DNA of 64,000 nucleotides from Reinekea forsetii (GCF_002795845.1 NZ_CP011797.1:2069501-2133500), one strand, 5' to 3'. Counted from the first letter of the stretch, positions 18,290 to 27,115 are shown. The notes: generated by a model from the letters alone, not told the origin. Numbers and translations: made by a program.

Positions 18290-18734
18290 AGATTCCGATA
18301 TACTTCCAAATTATAATATTAGAATAAGAAATAACTTTTTAGTCCTAAAACCGTATTTTTTTACACCGTAACATCCTCTTCGGCCGACATATATAATTAC
18401 GCATAGGCTTAATGCTCGCTCACTGTGAGGAACACGCTGCAGGATTAGGATTAGACTAATGGGATCAGCCATCAGGGAAACGGTGTCAGAGCAAAGGGAT
18501 CTGGATCAAGGCTTGGATTGCAGCTTTTAATTTAAAGCGTTGCTTCGATATCGAAAATGCGCGCCATTAAGGTCAATGAATCGAAGGGTGACAAGGCAGG
18601 TCATTTTTTTGGCTTGTGGTTTTGGCTTGTGGTTTTGGCTTGTGGCTTTTGAGTCTCGCCGGTTATCGTCTAGGTGGTCGCCACTTCCCTGCTCCACAAA
18701 GGGTAATCGATATTGCAGCCTTACCGTGCATAGG
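18290..18734. other. Gene-free interval with a 13-bp tandem repeat
   Basis: No convincing gene. The right part carries three copies of a 13-bp repeat. It is bounded on the right by the sharp edge of the 728-bp duplication. Confidence 0.4.
18607..18645 (+). repeat. 13-bp tandem repeat, three copies
   Basis: TTTTGGCTTGTGG occurs three times head to tail (18607-18619, 18620-18632, 18633-18645). It lies in non-coding sequence left of the truncated transporter gene, with no evident function. Confidence 0.8.
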
Positions 18735-19462
18735 TAATCCCCCCCTATATGGCGAGATAATTTATGCGAATGAGATGACGGCAACGCCAACGAAACCAAC
18801 GCAGAGTGCGGCGATTTGACGACGAGTTACCCTTTCTTTATTGAGCCAAGCAATAATCACTGCAAAGAGCGGACTGCTCGCTAACAGTGTTTGTGCAAGT
18901 CCTGCTGACAGCAAATCTAATGACCACTGCAGCATAAATACCCCGATCACCGTGCCAAGAAAAATCGCCAGTATGAGCTTGGTGCTTTGCCGACGGGTAA
19001 GCGGTTGGAATCGAATCCTTTGTTTTTGCAGGCGTAAATATCCCAGACCAACGACAGTGAACAGTAGCCCACCCGCAAGACGCCACACTGCAGACTCCAG
19101 TACGCCTAATTCAGTAGTACTCAAACAATAACGAGAAATTAATGCGCCCGTCGCTTGGCAGCAAGCGGCTGTAATGGCAAATAATACCGCCACCAGGTCT
19201 AACCGGTTGTGATGGCGCCAGCCAATGGCCAGGTCGGATGCCAATAAAACTAAGAATATACCGGCGTAGTGAAGCCAGGTTAACGTCTCACTGAGTAAGA
19301 CAAAGGCAAGGGTTATGACAATAAATGGCGCAAGCGTCTCAGCGATGAGCAGAGTGTTTTGCTCGCCAATCCGGGTCAACGATGCAAATAAAGCCGTATC
19401 GCCTAGGCCAATTCCTATTACTCCACTGTGCATCAGTATTAGACCGGTATTTAAATCGGCGG
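18735..19462. repeat. Left copy of a 728-bp direct duplication
   Basis: This segment and 27242-27969 have the same length and orientation and differ at only about 15 positions by eye, with no gaps seen. Both begin TAATCCCCCCCTATAT and end TTTAAATCGGCGG. The copy contains the 3' four-fifths of an EamA transporter gene. Sequences outside both ends are unrelated. Confidence 0.92.
18762..19462 (-). pseudogene. 5'-truncated EamA-family transporter (duplicate)
   Basis: Same product as the intact gene at 27269-28135 but lacking roughly its first 55 codons, so about two membrane segments are gone. The remaining 230 or so codons are open and differ from the intact copy at few residues, for instance SRYCLS versus SRYYLS and QPLTRR versus QPLNRR. 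The frame continues upstream to 19643, but that part is an hsdM fragment plus unrelated sequence, so the longer open frame is a chance fusion. The copy is probably non-functional. Confidence 0.85.
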
Positions 19463-19514
19463 CGTCCATATTACCGCGCAGGATGTTAGCGGCTTCCCAG
19501 AGGTAGGATTCAAT
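19455..19514 (-). pseudogene. hsdM: Remnant of an hsdM N-terminus fused to the truncated transporter
   Basis: The leftward frame reads IESYLWEAANILRGNMDAAD just before the transporter sequence takes over. This is very close to the opening of a second HsdM family (pattern ESYLWEAANILRGPVDAADFKTY). Only about 20 codons remain. The joint falls in GCCGCCGATTT, shared by both genes, which suggests microhomology-driven joining. A type I methyltransferase gene therefore once stood here. Confidence 0.6.
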
Positions 19515-20345
19515 GCTGCAGGGTGATGTTGTGGCACCTGAAGGGACCGGTGTTAGGCGGTTGGATAGGGTCTGACTTCGCAGTGGAATGGGGGTTGACG
19601 CAAGGGTAGCGGGCAATTTTCTGGGTATGTGACAGGGCGGCAACTTGGGTAAATTCGATTTCTCGCTTTAGGCCCAACGGGCGCATTAGTCCACTCTAGG
19701 CTTGATCGCTCAGTGGCCTGTTAGGGCTAGGCTCTTCACTGCCAGATGGCACAGCGCCCTACCTCTCTAATGCCAAGCTAAATTGGCAAACGAGCAGCAC
19801 TACCCTGGTCTCGTTCCTTGGACCCGACTAAGGGTCGGGGCTGTTTCAAGCATAGCGCACTCGCAACCCATAAACGCGTGCATAGGACGCATCACGCGGC
19901 AGTCCCTAATTCAACGCCAAATCGTTCGGTTTCTTATGCTGAGCTCGTGTGGGATAACATCATCAATCAAGCAGTGAATATCGGCTTGGGTAAACTTTGT
20001 TTTCATGGCCATCTTTGTCGAAATAGGTCCAGGCGATTTTAATTAATACCTGATGTGACCTAAAACATCCACCTGAAACTAAACTCATACTAGTCAACAC
20101 CGAAGCAGATGGTATTTTATTTTTTATATAGATTCATTACTAAATAAGTATAGAAATTTTTTAGACAAAAAAAGAATATCCTTAAATTAAAAAAACTCTG
20201 TGTTTACAATCAGAAAAAATCGATTCACCAATATACTTATAATTGCCCTCGAATCGTTAAAACGAAAACGGGCATTCGGCCTATAGAAAGATGTTGTATG
20301 GAATAGATTATAAAACTATTTTCGAAACAGGATCTATAACAAAAA
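19515..20345. other. Gene-free interval before the GHMP kinase operon
   Basis: No convincing gene; open frames are short and match nothing I recognise. The first 500 bases look like decayed sequence, while the last 250 are very A+T-rich and should hold the promoter of the rightward biosynthetic operon. Confidence 0.45.
20221..20256 (+). promoter_or_regulatory. Probable promoter/operator of the rightward biosynthetic operon
   Basis: A TATAAT box at 20238-20243 lies about 100 bp upstream of the kinase start. It is flanked by the inverted words CGATTC (20221-20226) and GAATCG (20251-20256), as a repressor site would be. No good -35 is present at normal spacing, so an activator may be needed. 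Confidence 0.4.
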
Positions 20346-21215
20346 ATGACAACCAAAACCCCTCAATCCATTGATGTAAATCAGCCTAACTATAGAGTAT
20401 ATTCCCATGCCGGGGAGTGGATTCAAGGGCCAATTCTTTGCCCTAGGACCGGTAATTTCGAAAAGGTACTGGTGACACTAAGAACAAACACCCTTAGGAC
20501 AAGCTTCACTTATAACTCAAACAATAACTACCGCCATGGTAAAAAGATTCAGAACTTAGCGGAGAAGTTAGCAACGAAGTACCATGCCCATATAGACCCC
20601 TGTCATTTTATGAAGTTTTCAAACATTCCGATTGGCGTGGGCCTAGGGTCTTCAACTAGTGATTTGGTCGCATTTACCTTTGCATATCTTCACGAGCTAG
20701 GTGTTCGTTTGACGCACCTGCAAACATATCAAATGGCAACCGAATACGAGGGATACAGTGATCCTTTGTACGACAGCAGGACGTTTTTATTCAACTCAAA
20801 ATCGAAAAAGGAGCTGTATTCACTACCATCGATAGGGAAAAAATATAAGGCAGCGCTAACATTTTCGAAACAAGTTAGAGAAATAGTTACAGATGAGCTG
20901 CAGTTTAACTATACCCAAGAGGACATTGAGAAATTCAAGATGATTGAGGCGGCCTTTAGACGGGGTATCACAACAGCCAACTTTAAGATGATTTTTGCAG
21001 CAGCGGATGCCTCTGCAGTTCAAAATCAACACCATATGTCGTTAGATGACTATGATGAAATTAAGGATATATGTTCCCGGTATGCCATGGGATTCTCCAT
21101 AAGCCATTCCGGGTCGGCTATTGTAATTCATGCTGAAGACCAGAATTTGGCACTGGTCAGAAAGGTTCTTGCGGGTGAGGGTTATGAATCAAAAAAAATT
21201 ACAATTTCTCTCTGA
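20346..21215 (+). CDS. PduX-like GHMP kinase (putative threonine/serine kinase)
   Basis: A 289-residue GHMP-superfamily small-molecule kinase. Family features are GEWIQG at 23-28 (GELIQG in PduX), the ATP loop IPIGVGLGSSTSD at about 94-106 (KGMASSTAD in PduX) and DPLYDSRTFLF at 139-149 (EPTDSTLF in PduX). PduX phosphorylates L-threonine for cobalamin synthesis, but no cobalamin genes are here. The next gene encodes an SbnA-like PLP enzyme of a type known to use O-phosphoserine-like substrates. I infer that this kinase makes an O-phospho amino acid for it; the substrate is unproven. It is first in a six- to seven-gene operon whose genes overlap or abut. Confidence 0.75.
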   Translation: MTTKTPQSIDVNQPNYRVYSHAGEWIQGPILCPRTGNFEKVLVTLRTNTLRTSFTYNSNNNYRHGKKIQNLAEKLATKYHAHIDPCHFMKFSNIPIGVGLGSSTSDLVAFTFAYLHELGVRLTHLQTYQMATEYEGYSDPLYDSRTFLFNSKSKKELYSLPSIGKKYKAALTFSKQVREIVTDELQFNYTQEDIEKFKMIEAAFRRGITTANFKMIFAAADASAVQNQHHMSLDDYDEIKDICSRYAMGFSISHSGSAIVIHAEDQNLALVRKVLAGEGYESKKITISL

Positions 21216-22164
21216 CTACATAAAGAATGCCATGCCTAGGGTGCATACTCATGGCAGTGATATATTCCTTTCATTTGAATATATGAAACGAATACCGGCA
21301 GCCTATATGATCCTGGCTGGCATCCGAACAGGCAAAATTACTGAAAAAACAGTCATTATTGAGTCGAGCTCTGGAACCCTGGCTATTGGCTTGGCCGAAG
21401 TGTGTAAGCTATTAGGGCTTGAGTGCCACATAGTTACGGATCCAGCCATTAATGGGACGCCGGAGTTTTTCTGCCATCTACTTGGGGCGGTAATACATAA
21501 ACTTGACGTTCCAGATGAAAAGGGGAACTTTCAACAAAGAAGGCTGAAGGAAGTCGATCGATTAAGAAACGACATCCGAGATCACTTCTATACCAACCAG
21601 TATGACAATCTGGACAATAGAATCTCCTATTGCCAAGTAGCTGCACATATCCTACAGCAAATTGATGGGCCTATTGATTTCCTGGTGTCACCCGTCGGAT
21701 CTGGAGGTTCCTCTTCCGGCCTGCTCGATTCTCTCAGGTTGATTTTTCCGAATATCTTTGGGGTAGCTATCGATACCCAGGGTTCAGTCCTATTTGGCGA
21801 TGAAAACTATGAGCGCAAGCTGCGTGGACTCGGTAATAGCCTAATACCACACAATCTTAACTCCTCGGCATTTCAACGTGTGTATTGGGTGACCCAGGAT
21901 GACGCAATATTAGGCTGCCAACGGCTGTATACAGAACACAATATTTTTGCTGGCCTAAGTTCGGGCGCAGCCTTTAAGGCTCATGAACATCTAAGGCAAG
22001 AACATGCACATTCAACCATCATGAGCGTTATGCCCGATACAGGCTACAGATACCTTGAAACGATAGATAAAGAACAACTCATTTCCTCTGCGGTTCCTTT
22101 AAAGATTAAAAGCCCGATCAACTTGAACCGGAACAACCCTGCATTTACCTATATGGAGCTTTAA
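21184..22164 (+). CDS. SbnA-like PLP-dependent beta-replacement enzyme
   Basis: A 326-residue enzyme of the cysteine synthase superfamily (fold type II). The PLP lysine is K35 in FEYMKRIPA, the substrate loop ESSSGTLAIGL is at 60-70 and the phosphate loop GSGGSSSG at 172-179. A late LSSGAA and PDTGYRYLET complete the pattern. ESSSGT is closer to SbnA, which joins O-phosphoserine with glutamate on the way to diaminopropionate, than to ordinary cysteine synthase. The ATG at 21184 follows GGTGAGGG and overlaps the kinase gene by 32 bases. It probably displaces the phosphate made by that kinase with a nitrogen or sulfur nucleophile. No SbnB-like partner is visible. Confidence 0.8.
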   Translation: MNQKKLQFLSDYIKNAMPRVHTHGSDIFLSFEYMKRIPAAYMILAGIRTGKITEKTVIIESSSGTLAIGLAEVCKLLGLECHIVTDPAINGTPEFFCHLLGAVIHKLDVPDEKGNFQQRRLKEVDRLRNDIRDHFYTNQYDNLDNRISYCQVAAHILQQIDGPIDFLVSPVGSGGSSSGLLDSLRLIFPNIFGVAIDTQGSVLFGDENYERKLRGLGNSLIPHNLNSSAFQRVYWVTQDDAILGCQRLYTEHNIFAGLSSGAAFKAHEHLRQEHAHSTIMSVMPDTGYRYLETIDKEQLISSAVPLKIKSPINLNRNNPAFTYMEL

Positions 22165-22166
22165 AG

Positions 22167-23114
22167 GTGATTTTCCTACTAGCCAACAACTTACAGAAAC
22201 TGGATGATAATAAGGTTGGTTTTTCGAATCATCTACTGGAGATCGAAGAAAAAGTCTTCATAGGTGACATAAACACAATCGTATTTCGGAATAATGAGTA
22301 TTTCATCCAAGGCACCGACATTAAAGAGCCTCTTCGGCTGGGGTCGGCCGTCAGTCCAGTAGTAGAGACGAACATGCGTAAAGCAAGAATCATTTGGCCA
22401 CTAAATCAACCAGCCGAATGTTTTAAGCTAGATGTTTGGTCAATGTTGTACGCCATTTACCAAGAAACACCTATGGTCAATGATCCATCGAGCATGCTAC
22501 TGGTCAACAATAAAGCTTTTTTATCAGCCATGCCCAGTAAAACCAGACCCAAGGGTGTCATTTCTTCCTTTAAAAAAGACCATCAAAATTTCGCCCGAAC
22601 CCAAACCTCTATCATTAAGCCGTTGAATGATGGTTGCGGCAATGGCGTCTTTCAGCTGGGCGCAGGCAATACAAACGATACGGCGATCATTCAATATCTT
22701 TGCGGGGGTGGCAGTGGCGACAGCATTCACAGCTCGGCTGTGAAGGGTCTTGATAGACAATATGCGTACACCCAAGAACAGATTGCCGATAGTGTTGAAT
22801 ATCGACTAATAATAGCCGCCGGCGAAGTAATTGGGGTGCATGGGAGGAGCCGAACTAAGGAACATAGAGGCAATATCAGTCAGAGTGGCATTTTTTTTGC
22901 CGTCCATGATATCGCCGGGTTTAAGGACGAATGGGCCTGGCTGGCGAAAAAACTCACCTCTTTAAGGCTAAATTATTGCGGTTTAGACATTATCGGAGGA
23001 AAACTCCTTGAGTTTAACTTGGTGGATCCAGGTGGTTTGTTTGATATACAACAGGAGCAGGGTTTGGACCTTTTCCCAGAAGCATGGGAGCGAATTCGTG
23101 CAGCCGTTTCGTAG
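22167..23114 (+). CDS. GshB-like ATP-grasp ligase
   Basis: A 315-residue ATP-grasp protein with the plan of bacterial glutathione synthetase. NDPSSMLLVNNKAFLS (105-120) recalls the GshB NxPxxLRxxNEK segment, IIKPLNDGCGNGVFQL (149-164) carries the ATP-binding lysine, EYRLIIAAGEV and HRGNISQSG form the centre, and LDIIGGKLLEFNLVDPGG near the end supplies the metal ligands. Such enzymes join a carboxylate to an amine through an acyl phosphate. It starts two bases after the PLP gene and is overlapped by the transporter gene. It is probably a peptide-bond-forming step on the amino acid made by the two upstream enzymes; substrates are unknown. Confidence 0.8.
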   Translation: MIFLLANNLQKLDDNKVGFSNHLLEIEEKVFIGDINTIVFRNNEYFIQGTDIKEPLRLGSAVSPVVETNMRKARIIWPLNQPAECFKLDVWSMLYAIYQETPMVNDPSSMLLVNNKAFLSAMPSKTRPKGVISSFKKDHQNFARTQTSIIKPLNDGCGNGVFQLGAGNTNDTAIIQYLCGGGSGDSIHSSAVKGLDRQYAYTQEQIADSVEYRLIIAAGEVIGVHGRSRTKEHRGNISQSGIFFAVHDIAGFKDEWAWLAKKLTSLRLNYCGLDIIGGKLLEFNLVDPGGLFDIQQEQGLDLFPEAWERIRAAVS

Positions 23115-24267
23115 TTCTATATCATGGGTTATTACCCCGCTCCAAACTGGCTTATTAGGCGGAATATTATTATCATTCGTTTCATTTTGGATGTTTCGAA
23201 CCGCTCTAAACACCTATGTGGCATCCCAAGATGGCACACCCTTTCATTTGTCTATCATAGAATCTGCATACTTCCTGCCATCCCTATTCTTCACTCTGAT
23301 AGGTGGCCAGATTGCCGACTCAGACAAGAGGCGAAACTCGCTAATTATTTTGCTGCTGATCTACCTTGCTTTACAACTACTATTGGGCATGCACATCCTA
23401 TTGCTGGGCTACAGTTTCGTAACGTTGGCGCTCATTACCGCTATGCTAGGCGTGACGGGTGCTTTAAAAAACCCTGTGACGGAATTAGTTGTAAAAGATT
23501 TTGCTACTGACAACATCAACCACCTGATATCTGGAAGCATGTTGGCGTTTAACCTTGGCAGGGTCATTGGACCTATAATCGTTGGCTTGGCCGCTATACA
23601 GTGCTCAAAAGCATCGATAATTCTAGTTGCTGCTGCAATAAACCTTCCGTTAGTTTTTATACTTCTTTATACAAAAACCAACCAGGACGGACAGCGTTCA
23701 ATTCAAATCGAACCAGACACTAATATGAAACGGCCAATCTCGAGCCTTGTGGTAATTACTTCCCTGTACTTTATTTGTTCAAATTTACTCTGGACAACCT
23801 TGCCATTTGTCTTAGCCGATCTGCCAGCATACGCGACGACCGTCTATGGTTATTGTTTTTCTGTGTTTGGTTTAGGCGCCGTTGCCGCAGCACCTCTATA
23901 TCCAAGATTACGTCGATCCCTTACCTTTACTCAGCTATTCACTATTTCTGCCTTATTCTACTCAGTGGTGTATGTGATGTTTTTAAGCAAAAATATACCA
24001 CTAATACTCGCCTCCGTTTTCCTAGCCGGAATATCCATGACAATATTCGGTTCAGGTATCTCTTCCTATATTTTAGAGGAATCTACACAACGAAACGGAC
24101 GCGATATGTCTATTCTAATTACTGCGATGAACTCCTCATTGGCATTTGGAAGCCTCTTTCTAAGCGCCCTTGTAACCAAGTTCGGAATTGGGATTGGCGT
24201 TGCGTTAACGACCACCATTCTGGTTTTTATAATCCCGTTATATTCATGGAGATACCTAAATGTATAG
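23098..24267 (+). CDS. MFS transporter of the biosynthetic operon
   Basis: A roughly 390-residue major facilitator with about twelve hydrophobic segments and the loop 2-3 sequence GGQIADSDKRRNSLI. The GTG at 23098 has GGGAG seven bases upstream and overlaps the ligase gene by 17 bases; longer versions of the frame lie inside that gene. The MFS_3-like pattern (ALKNPVTELVVKD, LGRVIGPIIVG) fits an exporter of small molecules. It is the second MFS of the locus and not a close copy of the one in the leftward arm. Export of the product, possibly as self-protection, is the likely job. Confidence 0.8.
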   Translation: MQPFRSSISWVITPLQTGLLGGILLSFVSFWMFRTALNTYVASQDGTPFHLSIIESAYFLPSLFFTLIGGQIADSDKRRNSLIILLLIYLALQLLLGMHILLLGYSFVTLALITAMLGVTGALKNPVTELVVKDFATDNINHLISGSMLAFNLGRVIGPIIVGLAAIQCSKASIILVAAAINLPLVFILLYTKTNQDGQRSIQIEPDTNMKRPISSLVVITSLYFICSNLLWTTLPFVLADLPAYATTVYGYCFSVFGLGAVAAAPLYPRLRRSLTFTQLFTISALFYSVVYVMFLSKNIPLILASVFLAGISMTIFGSGISSYILEESTQRNGRDMSILITAMNSSLAFGSLFLSALVTKFGIGIGVALTTTILVFIIPLYSWRYLNV

Positions 24268-25420
24268 GGTTCTGGTTTTGGACGGCAATAGATCAGCTTT
24301 GAATGCCATACCAATAGGGTTTGATGTTTATTTTTTGCAGTCGTTAGAGCGTAATAGTCTAGTGTCCGACCACGCACAGGATCATATACTGATCTATAGA
24401 GATAAAAACGAAGCAGTAAACATTGCAGCCCGGCTCCACCGCGATTTCAAACTCGATTCAGTACTGTGCTTTTATGAGTTTTCACTTGAACTGGCGGCGA
24501 CTATTGCAGATAGCTTATCTATTACAGGACATAGCCCAGATGTTATTAAAAGGACACGAAATAAGTTAGCCATGAGAGAATTTTTTAGGGATGGTATATT
24601 TGATAATGTTCCTTTTTATAACGTCTTGGATATTGCTACTGATGAACATCTTTTAAGCGGATTGAGCTATCCAATAGTCATAAAGCCAATAGACGGCGCA
24701 GGTTCTGCAGGGGTGAAAATACTTGATGATAAAGGGGCGTTAAAGACATTCTTAGTGTCTACAGGCCCAGAAGATTACGCAGATTACATGATTGAACAGT
24801 TCATTAATGGCACAGAATATAGTGTAGAGGCTTTGGTACTAGAGGGTGAAATATACCACATCGAGCTAACAAGGAAGTTTAAGTATTTAAATCAAACGGT
24901 TGAGATTGCGCACCAATATCCTGCAATAGTCAACAGCAGCATCCGCTCGGCAATCACTCAATTTGTTAGCAGGATGATTCAAGACCTTAAAATACAATTT
25001 GGCCCAGTACACACCGAGGTCATACTCTCGGACAGTTCCGAGATACATCTGGTTGAGACCCACACTCGTTATGGGGGAGATAGGATATGGTTGATGACAA
25101 AGGATGTCTCTGGCTTTGGCCCCCAAGAGGCCGGCTATTTTACGAGTGTCGGCTTGCCGCCGATTAAAACGGATACTGCTTGGAAGAGCGCATTTGTGTA
25201 CTTTCACCATGGACCAGGACGAATCACTTCAGTTGATTTGCAAGCTACAGATTTACAGAAGGCAGAAGTCCATCACGAGATAGAAATCAATACAGCCAAG
25301 ATTCACAGCATCCCTAGGTCTTCCGATGACCGGTTCGGTTTTAGTTATGCAAAATTTAGGAAACCTCATGACCCTAGTGCATTATTACAGATGTTTAAAA
25401 AAATAATTTTGTTGGAGTAA
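24260..25420 (+). CDS. ATP-grasp ligase (carboxylate-amine ligase type, first copy)
   Basis: A 386-residue ATP-grasp protein. VIKPIDGAGSAGV (140-152) holds the ATP-binding lysine K142, YMIEQFINGTEYSVE (176-190) is the hinge region, and HTEVIL plus VETHTRYGGDRI (265-276) supply metal-binding residues. This is the layout of dipeptide ligases such as BacD and DdaF. It overlaps the transporter gene by eight bases and is followed two bases later by a second ATP-grasp gene. It presumably forms an amide bond in the pathway; substrates cannot be read from sequence. Confidence 0.82.
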   Translation: MYRVLVLDGNRSALNAIPIGFDVYFLQSLERNSLVSDHAQDHILIYRDKNEAVNIAARLHRDFKLDSVLCFYEFSLELAATIADSLSITGHSPDVIKRTRNKLAMREFFRDGIFDNVPFYNVLDIATDEHLLSGLSYPIVIKPIDGAGSAGVKILDDKGALKTFLVSTGPEDYADYMIEQFINGTEYSVEALVLEGEIYHIELTRKFKYLNQTVEIAHQYPAIVNSSIRSAITQFVSRMIQDLKIQFGPVHTEVILSDSSEIHLVETHTRYGGDRIWLMTKDVSGFGPQEAGYFTSVGLPPIKTDTAWKSAFVYFHHGPGRITSVDLQATDLQKAEVHHEIEINTAKIHSIPRSSDDRFGFSYAKFRKPHDPSALLQMFKKIILLE

Positions 25421-25422
25421 CT

Positions 25423-26634
25423 ATGTTTGTATATGTCCTTGAAACAAATACTACGGGTTCCGGGCTGGATATTCTGAGATGCAATGAAGGCAAATGCATT
25501 CTAGTTACCTCAGACATTCAAAAATACAGGAATGACATTTCCTATTCCGAACTGCACCGCGAGAACACAATTTCATTTGACACCTTCAATCATATGGTCG
25601 GCAGTAGCAATTGGGCCGGCAAAGAGCCTATGGCAATAATCTCGAATTCCGACAGACGGCTAGCAGATGCTATCAATTACAGTACTAAACTTGGCTTGCC
25701 CTGCCCAAATATTGGGACGTTGGCGTCTTTTATGGATAAAAGTGAATTTAGACGATCATCGGAGTCAAATGGGGTGCCTACCCCAAAGTATGGGATAATA
25801 AATGATCGATATACGCATCAGATTCAAGCTTTGGCGGTAAATTTCCCAGTAGTTGTTAAACCGAACACCGGCACGGGCAGTATAGGCGTCATGCTCTGCT
25901 ACGACAGCCGTGAACTGGAATATGCCGTTGAACAAGCATTCTGCTATGGAGCTTCAACTGGCGTGTTGATCGAAGAATACATCGAAGGGCCGCTCTATTC
26001 ATTGGAGGTGGTTTTCGATGTTAACAAAGAGTACGCAATATTAGGGATAACGAATCGTGAACTTGGACCTGCCCCATTCTTTGTTGAAACGGGTTATTCC
26101 TTCCCCGTATACCTCTCGGGAGAATATGTCGAAAGTGTTATTGACCAGTTACTGCCCTTGGTGCCGCCTAATCAGTCGATTATGCTTCATGTCGAATTCA
26201 TCGTGGATATTAATTCAAGGAAACCGATATTGGTTGAAGTGAACCCGCGAGTAGGTGGCGGTATGCTGTCACGGATGATGTCCGATAGTTTGGGTATAAA
26301 TGTATTCGAATACTATCTTAAATCTTGGATGCAACGAATCGACTGCACCGGCATTTCATCATCAAGGACGGACAAGGTAACGACACATTTTTGGAAGTAC
26401 CCAGATAGAAAGGGCCAGGTATCAATACTCATAAACGGGTTAAAACCCCTACTCTCTGATTTTGTAATCTATTATAAAGTCTTGGTCAGTGAGGGGGACG
26501 TTGTAGAGGTGGCTAGGGATTTCAATGGGCCATTGTGCAGTGTACTAATTCAGTCAACTTCAATTACACTGAATTTTGATCTAAAGGATTACTTTAGAAA
26601 ATCATTGGATGGAGCCTTTACATATGACAATTAA
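25423..26634 (+). CDS. ATP-grasp ligase (second copy)
   Basis: A 403-residue ATP-grasp protein. VVVKPNTGTGSIGVML (143-158) contains K146, VLIEEYIEGPLYSLEVV (181-197) follows, and HVEFIVD with LVEVNPRVGGGM (270-281) forms the metal site. It is related in plan to its upstream neighbour but clearly diverged, so it is not a recent duplicate. The pair plus the GshB-like enzyme gives three ligases in one operon, enough to build a short peptide or a decorated amino acid. Its 3' end overlaps the acetyltransferase gene. Confidence 0.82.
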   Translation: MFVYVLETNTTGSGLDILRCNEGKCILVTSDIQKYRNDISYSELHRENTISFDTFNHMVGSSNWAGKEPMAIISNSDRRLADAINYSTKLGLPCPNIGTLASFMDKSEFRRSSESNGVPTPKYGIINDRYTHQIQALAVNFPVVVKPNTGTGSIGVMLCYDSRELEYAVEQAFCYGASTGVLIEEYIEGPLYSLEVVFDVNKEYAILGITNRELGPAPFFVETGYSFPVYLSGEYVESVIDQLLPLVPPNQSIMLHVEFIVDINSRKPILVEVNPRVGGGMLSRMMSDSLGINVFEYYLKSWMQRIDCTGISSSRTDKVTTHFWKYPDRKGQVSILINGLKPLLSDFVIYYKVLVSEGDVVEVARDFNGPLCSVLIQSTSITLNFDLKDYFRKSLDGAFTYDN

Positions 26635-27103
26635 CATTCGGCCCATCGACAGAGAACATAAAAAGCAAATAGTAGCAATCACCTCCGCTCTCGAAAATAA
26701 CCTGTTCAATCCGAACCCACCCTCTTCAAATGAATCAGCAGATGTCGTTGAGGAGTGGATCCTTAACAGCAAACGAAAACCGATGTATAGAGCAGCCCTA
26801 ATGGATAATTTGGTGGTTGGGATTGGTGGCGCGGTTGAAAAGAATTTAGATGGCTATGGACCCTTTGCAAACATCTATTTCCGGGTTTGCCATAATCATA
26901 CCGGCCAAGGCATTGGTAAGGCATTAGCGATACGGGGAATCGAGGAAGCGATGGCGTTGAGATTGACTTGTTTGGCTATTACTAGGGCTAATAATATTCC
27001 TGCCATCAAACTGTTAGAATCGCTACAGTTTCGGCCAATTAAATGCCGTAGCCCTGATCTTGAGAAAAGCCAAATTGTTTTCGAACTCAATCCTGTCCCG
27101 TAG
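26624..27103 (+). CDS. GNAT-family N-acetyltransferase
   Basis: A 159-residue GNAT protein. The acetyl-CoA loop is VCHNHTGQGIGKALAIRGIEE (motif A, pattern Q/RxxGxG/A), followed by ITRANNIPAIKLLESLQF, typical of motif B. The ATG at 26624 has GGAG nine bases upstream and overlaps the preceding ligase gene. Last gene of the operon. It may acetylate an intermediate or the finished compound, possibly for self-resistance; this is inference. Confidence 0.8.
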   Translation: MTINIRPIDREHKKQIVAITSALENNLFNPNPPSSNESADVVEEWILNSKRKPMYRAALMDNLVVGIGGAVEKNLDGYGPFANIYFRVCHNHTGQGIGKALAIRGIEEAMALRLTCLAITRANNIPAIKLLESLQFRPIKCRSPDLEKSQIVFELNPVP

Positions 27104-27115
27104 TTTGACTACGGG
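27097..27115 (+). terminator. Hairpin at the end of the biosynthetic operon
   Basis: CCCGTAG and CTACGGG form a perfect 7-bp stem around five bases and include the stop codon of the acetyltransferase gene. No T-run follows, so it may stabilise the 3' end or terminate only weakly. Confidence 0.4.

Noticed and set aside
18762-19643. A full-length 293-residue transporter
   Set aside because: The first 60 codons do not match the intact EamA gene; they are an hsdM fragment and unrelated sequence, so the long frame is accidental.
19783-20042. Short ORFs and a possible decayed gene around 19.8-20.0 kb
   Set aside because: Both strands give only short frames; one minus-strand stretch looks faintly protein-like but matches no family I can name.
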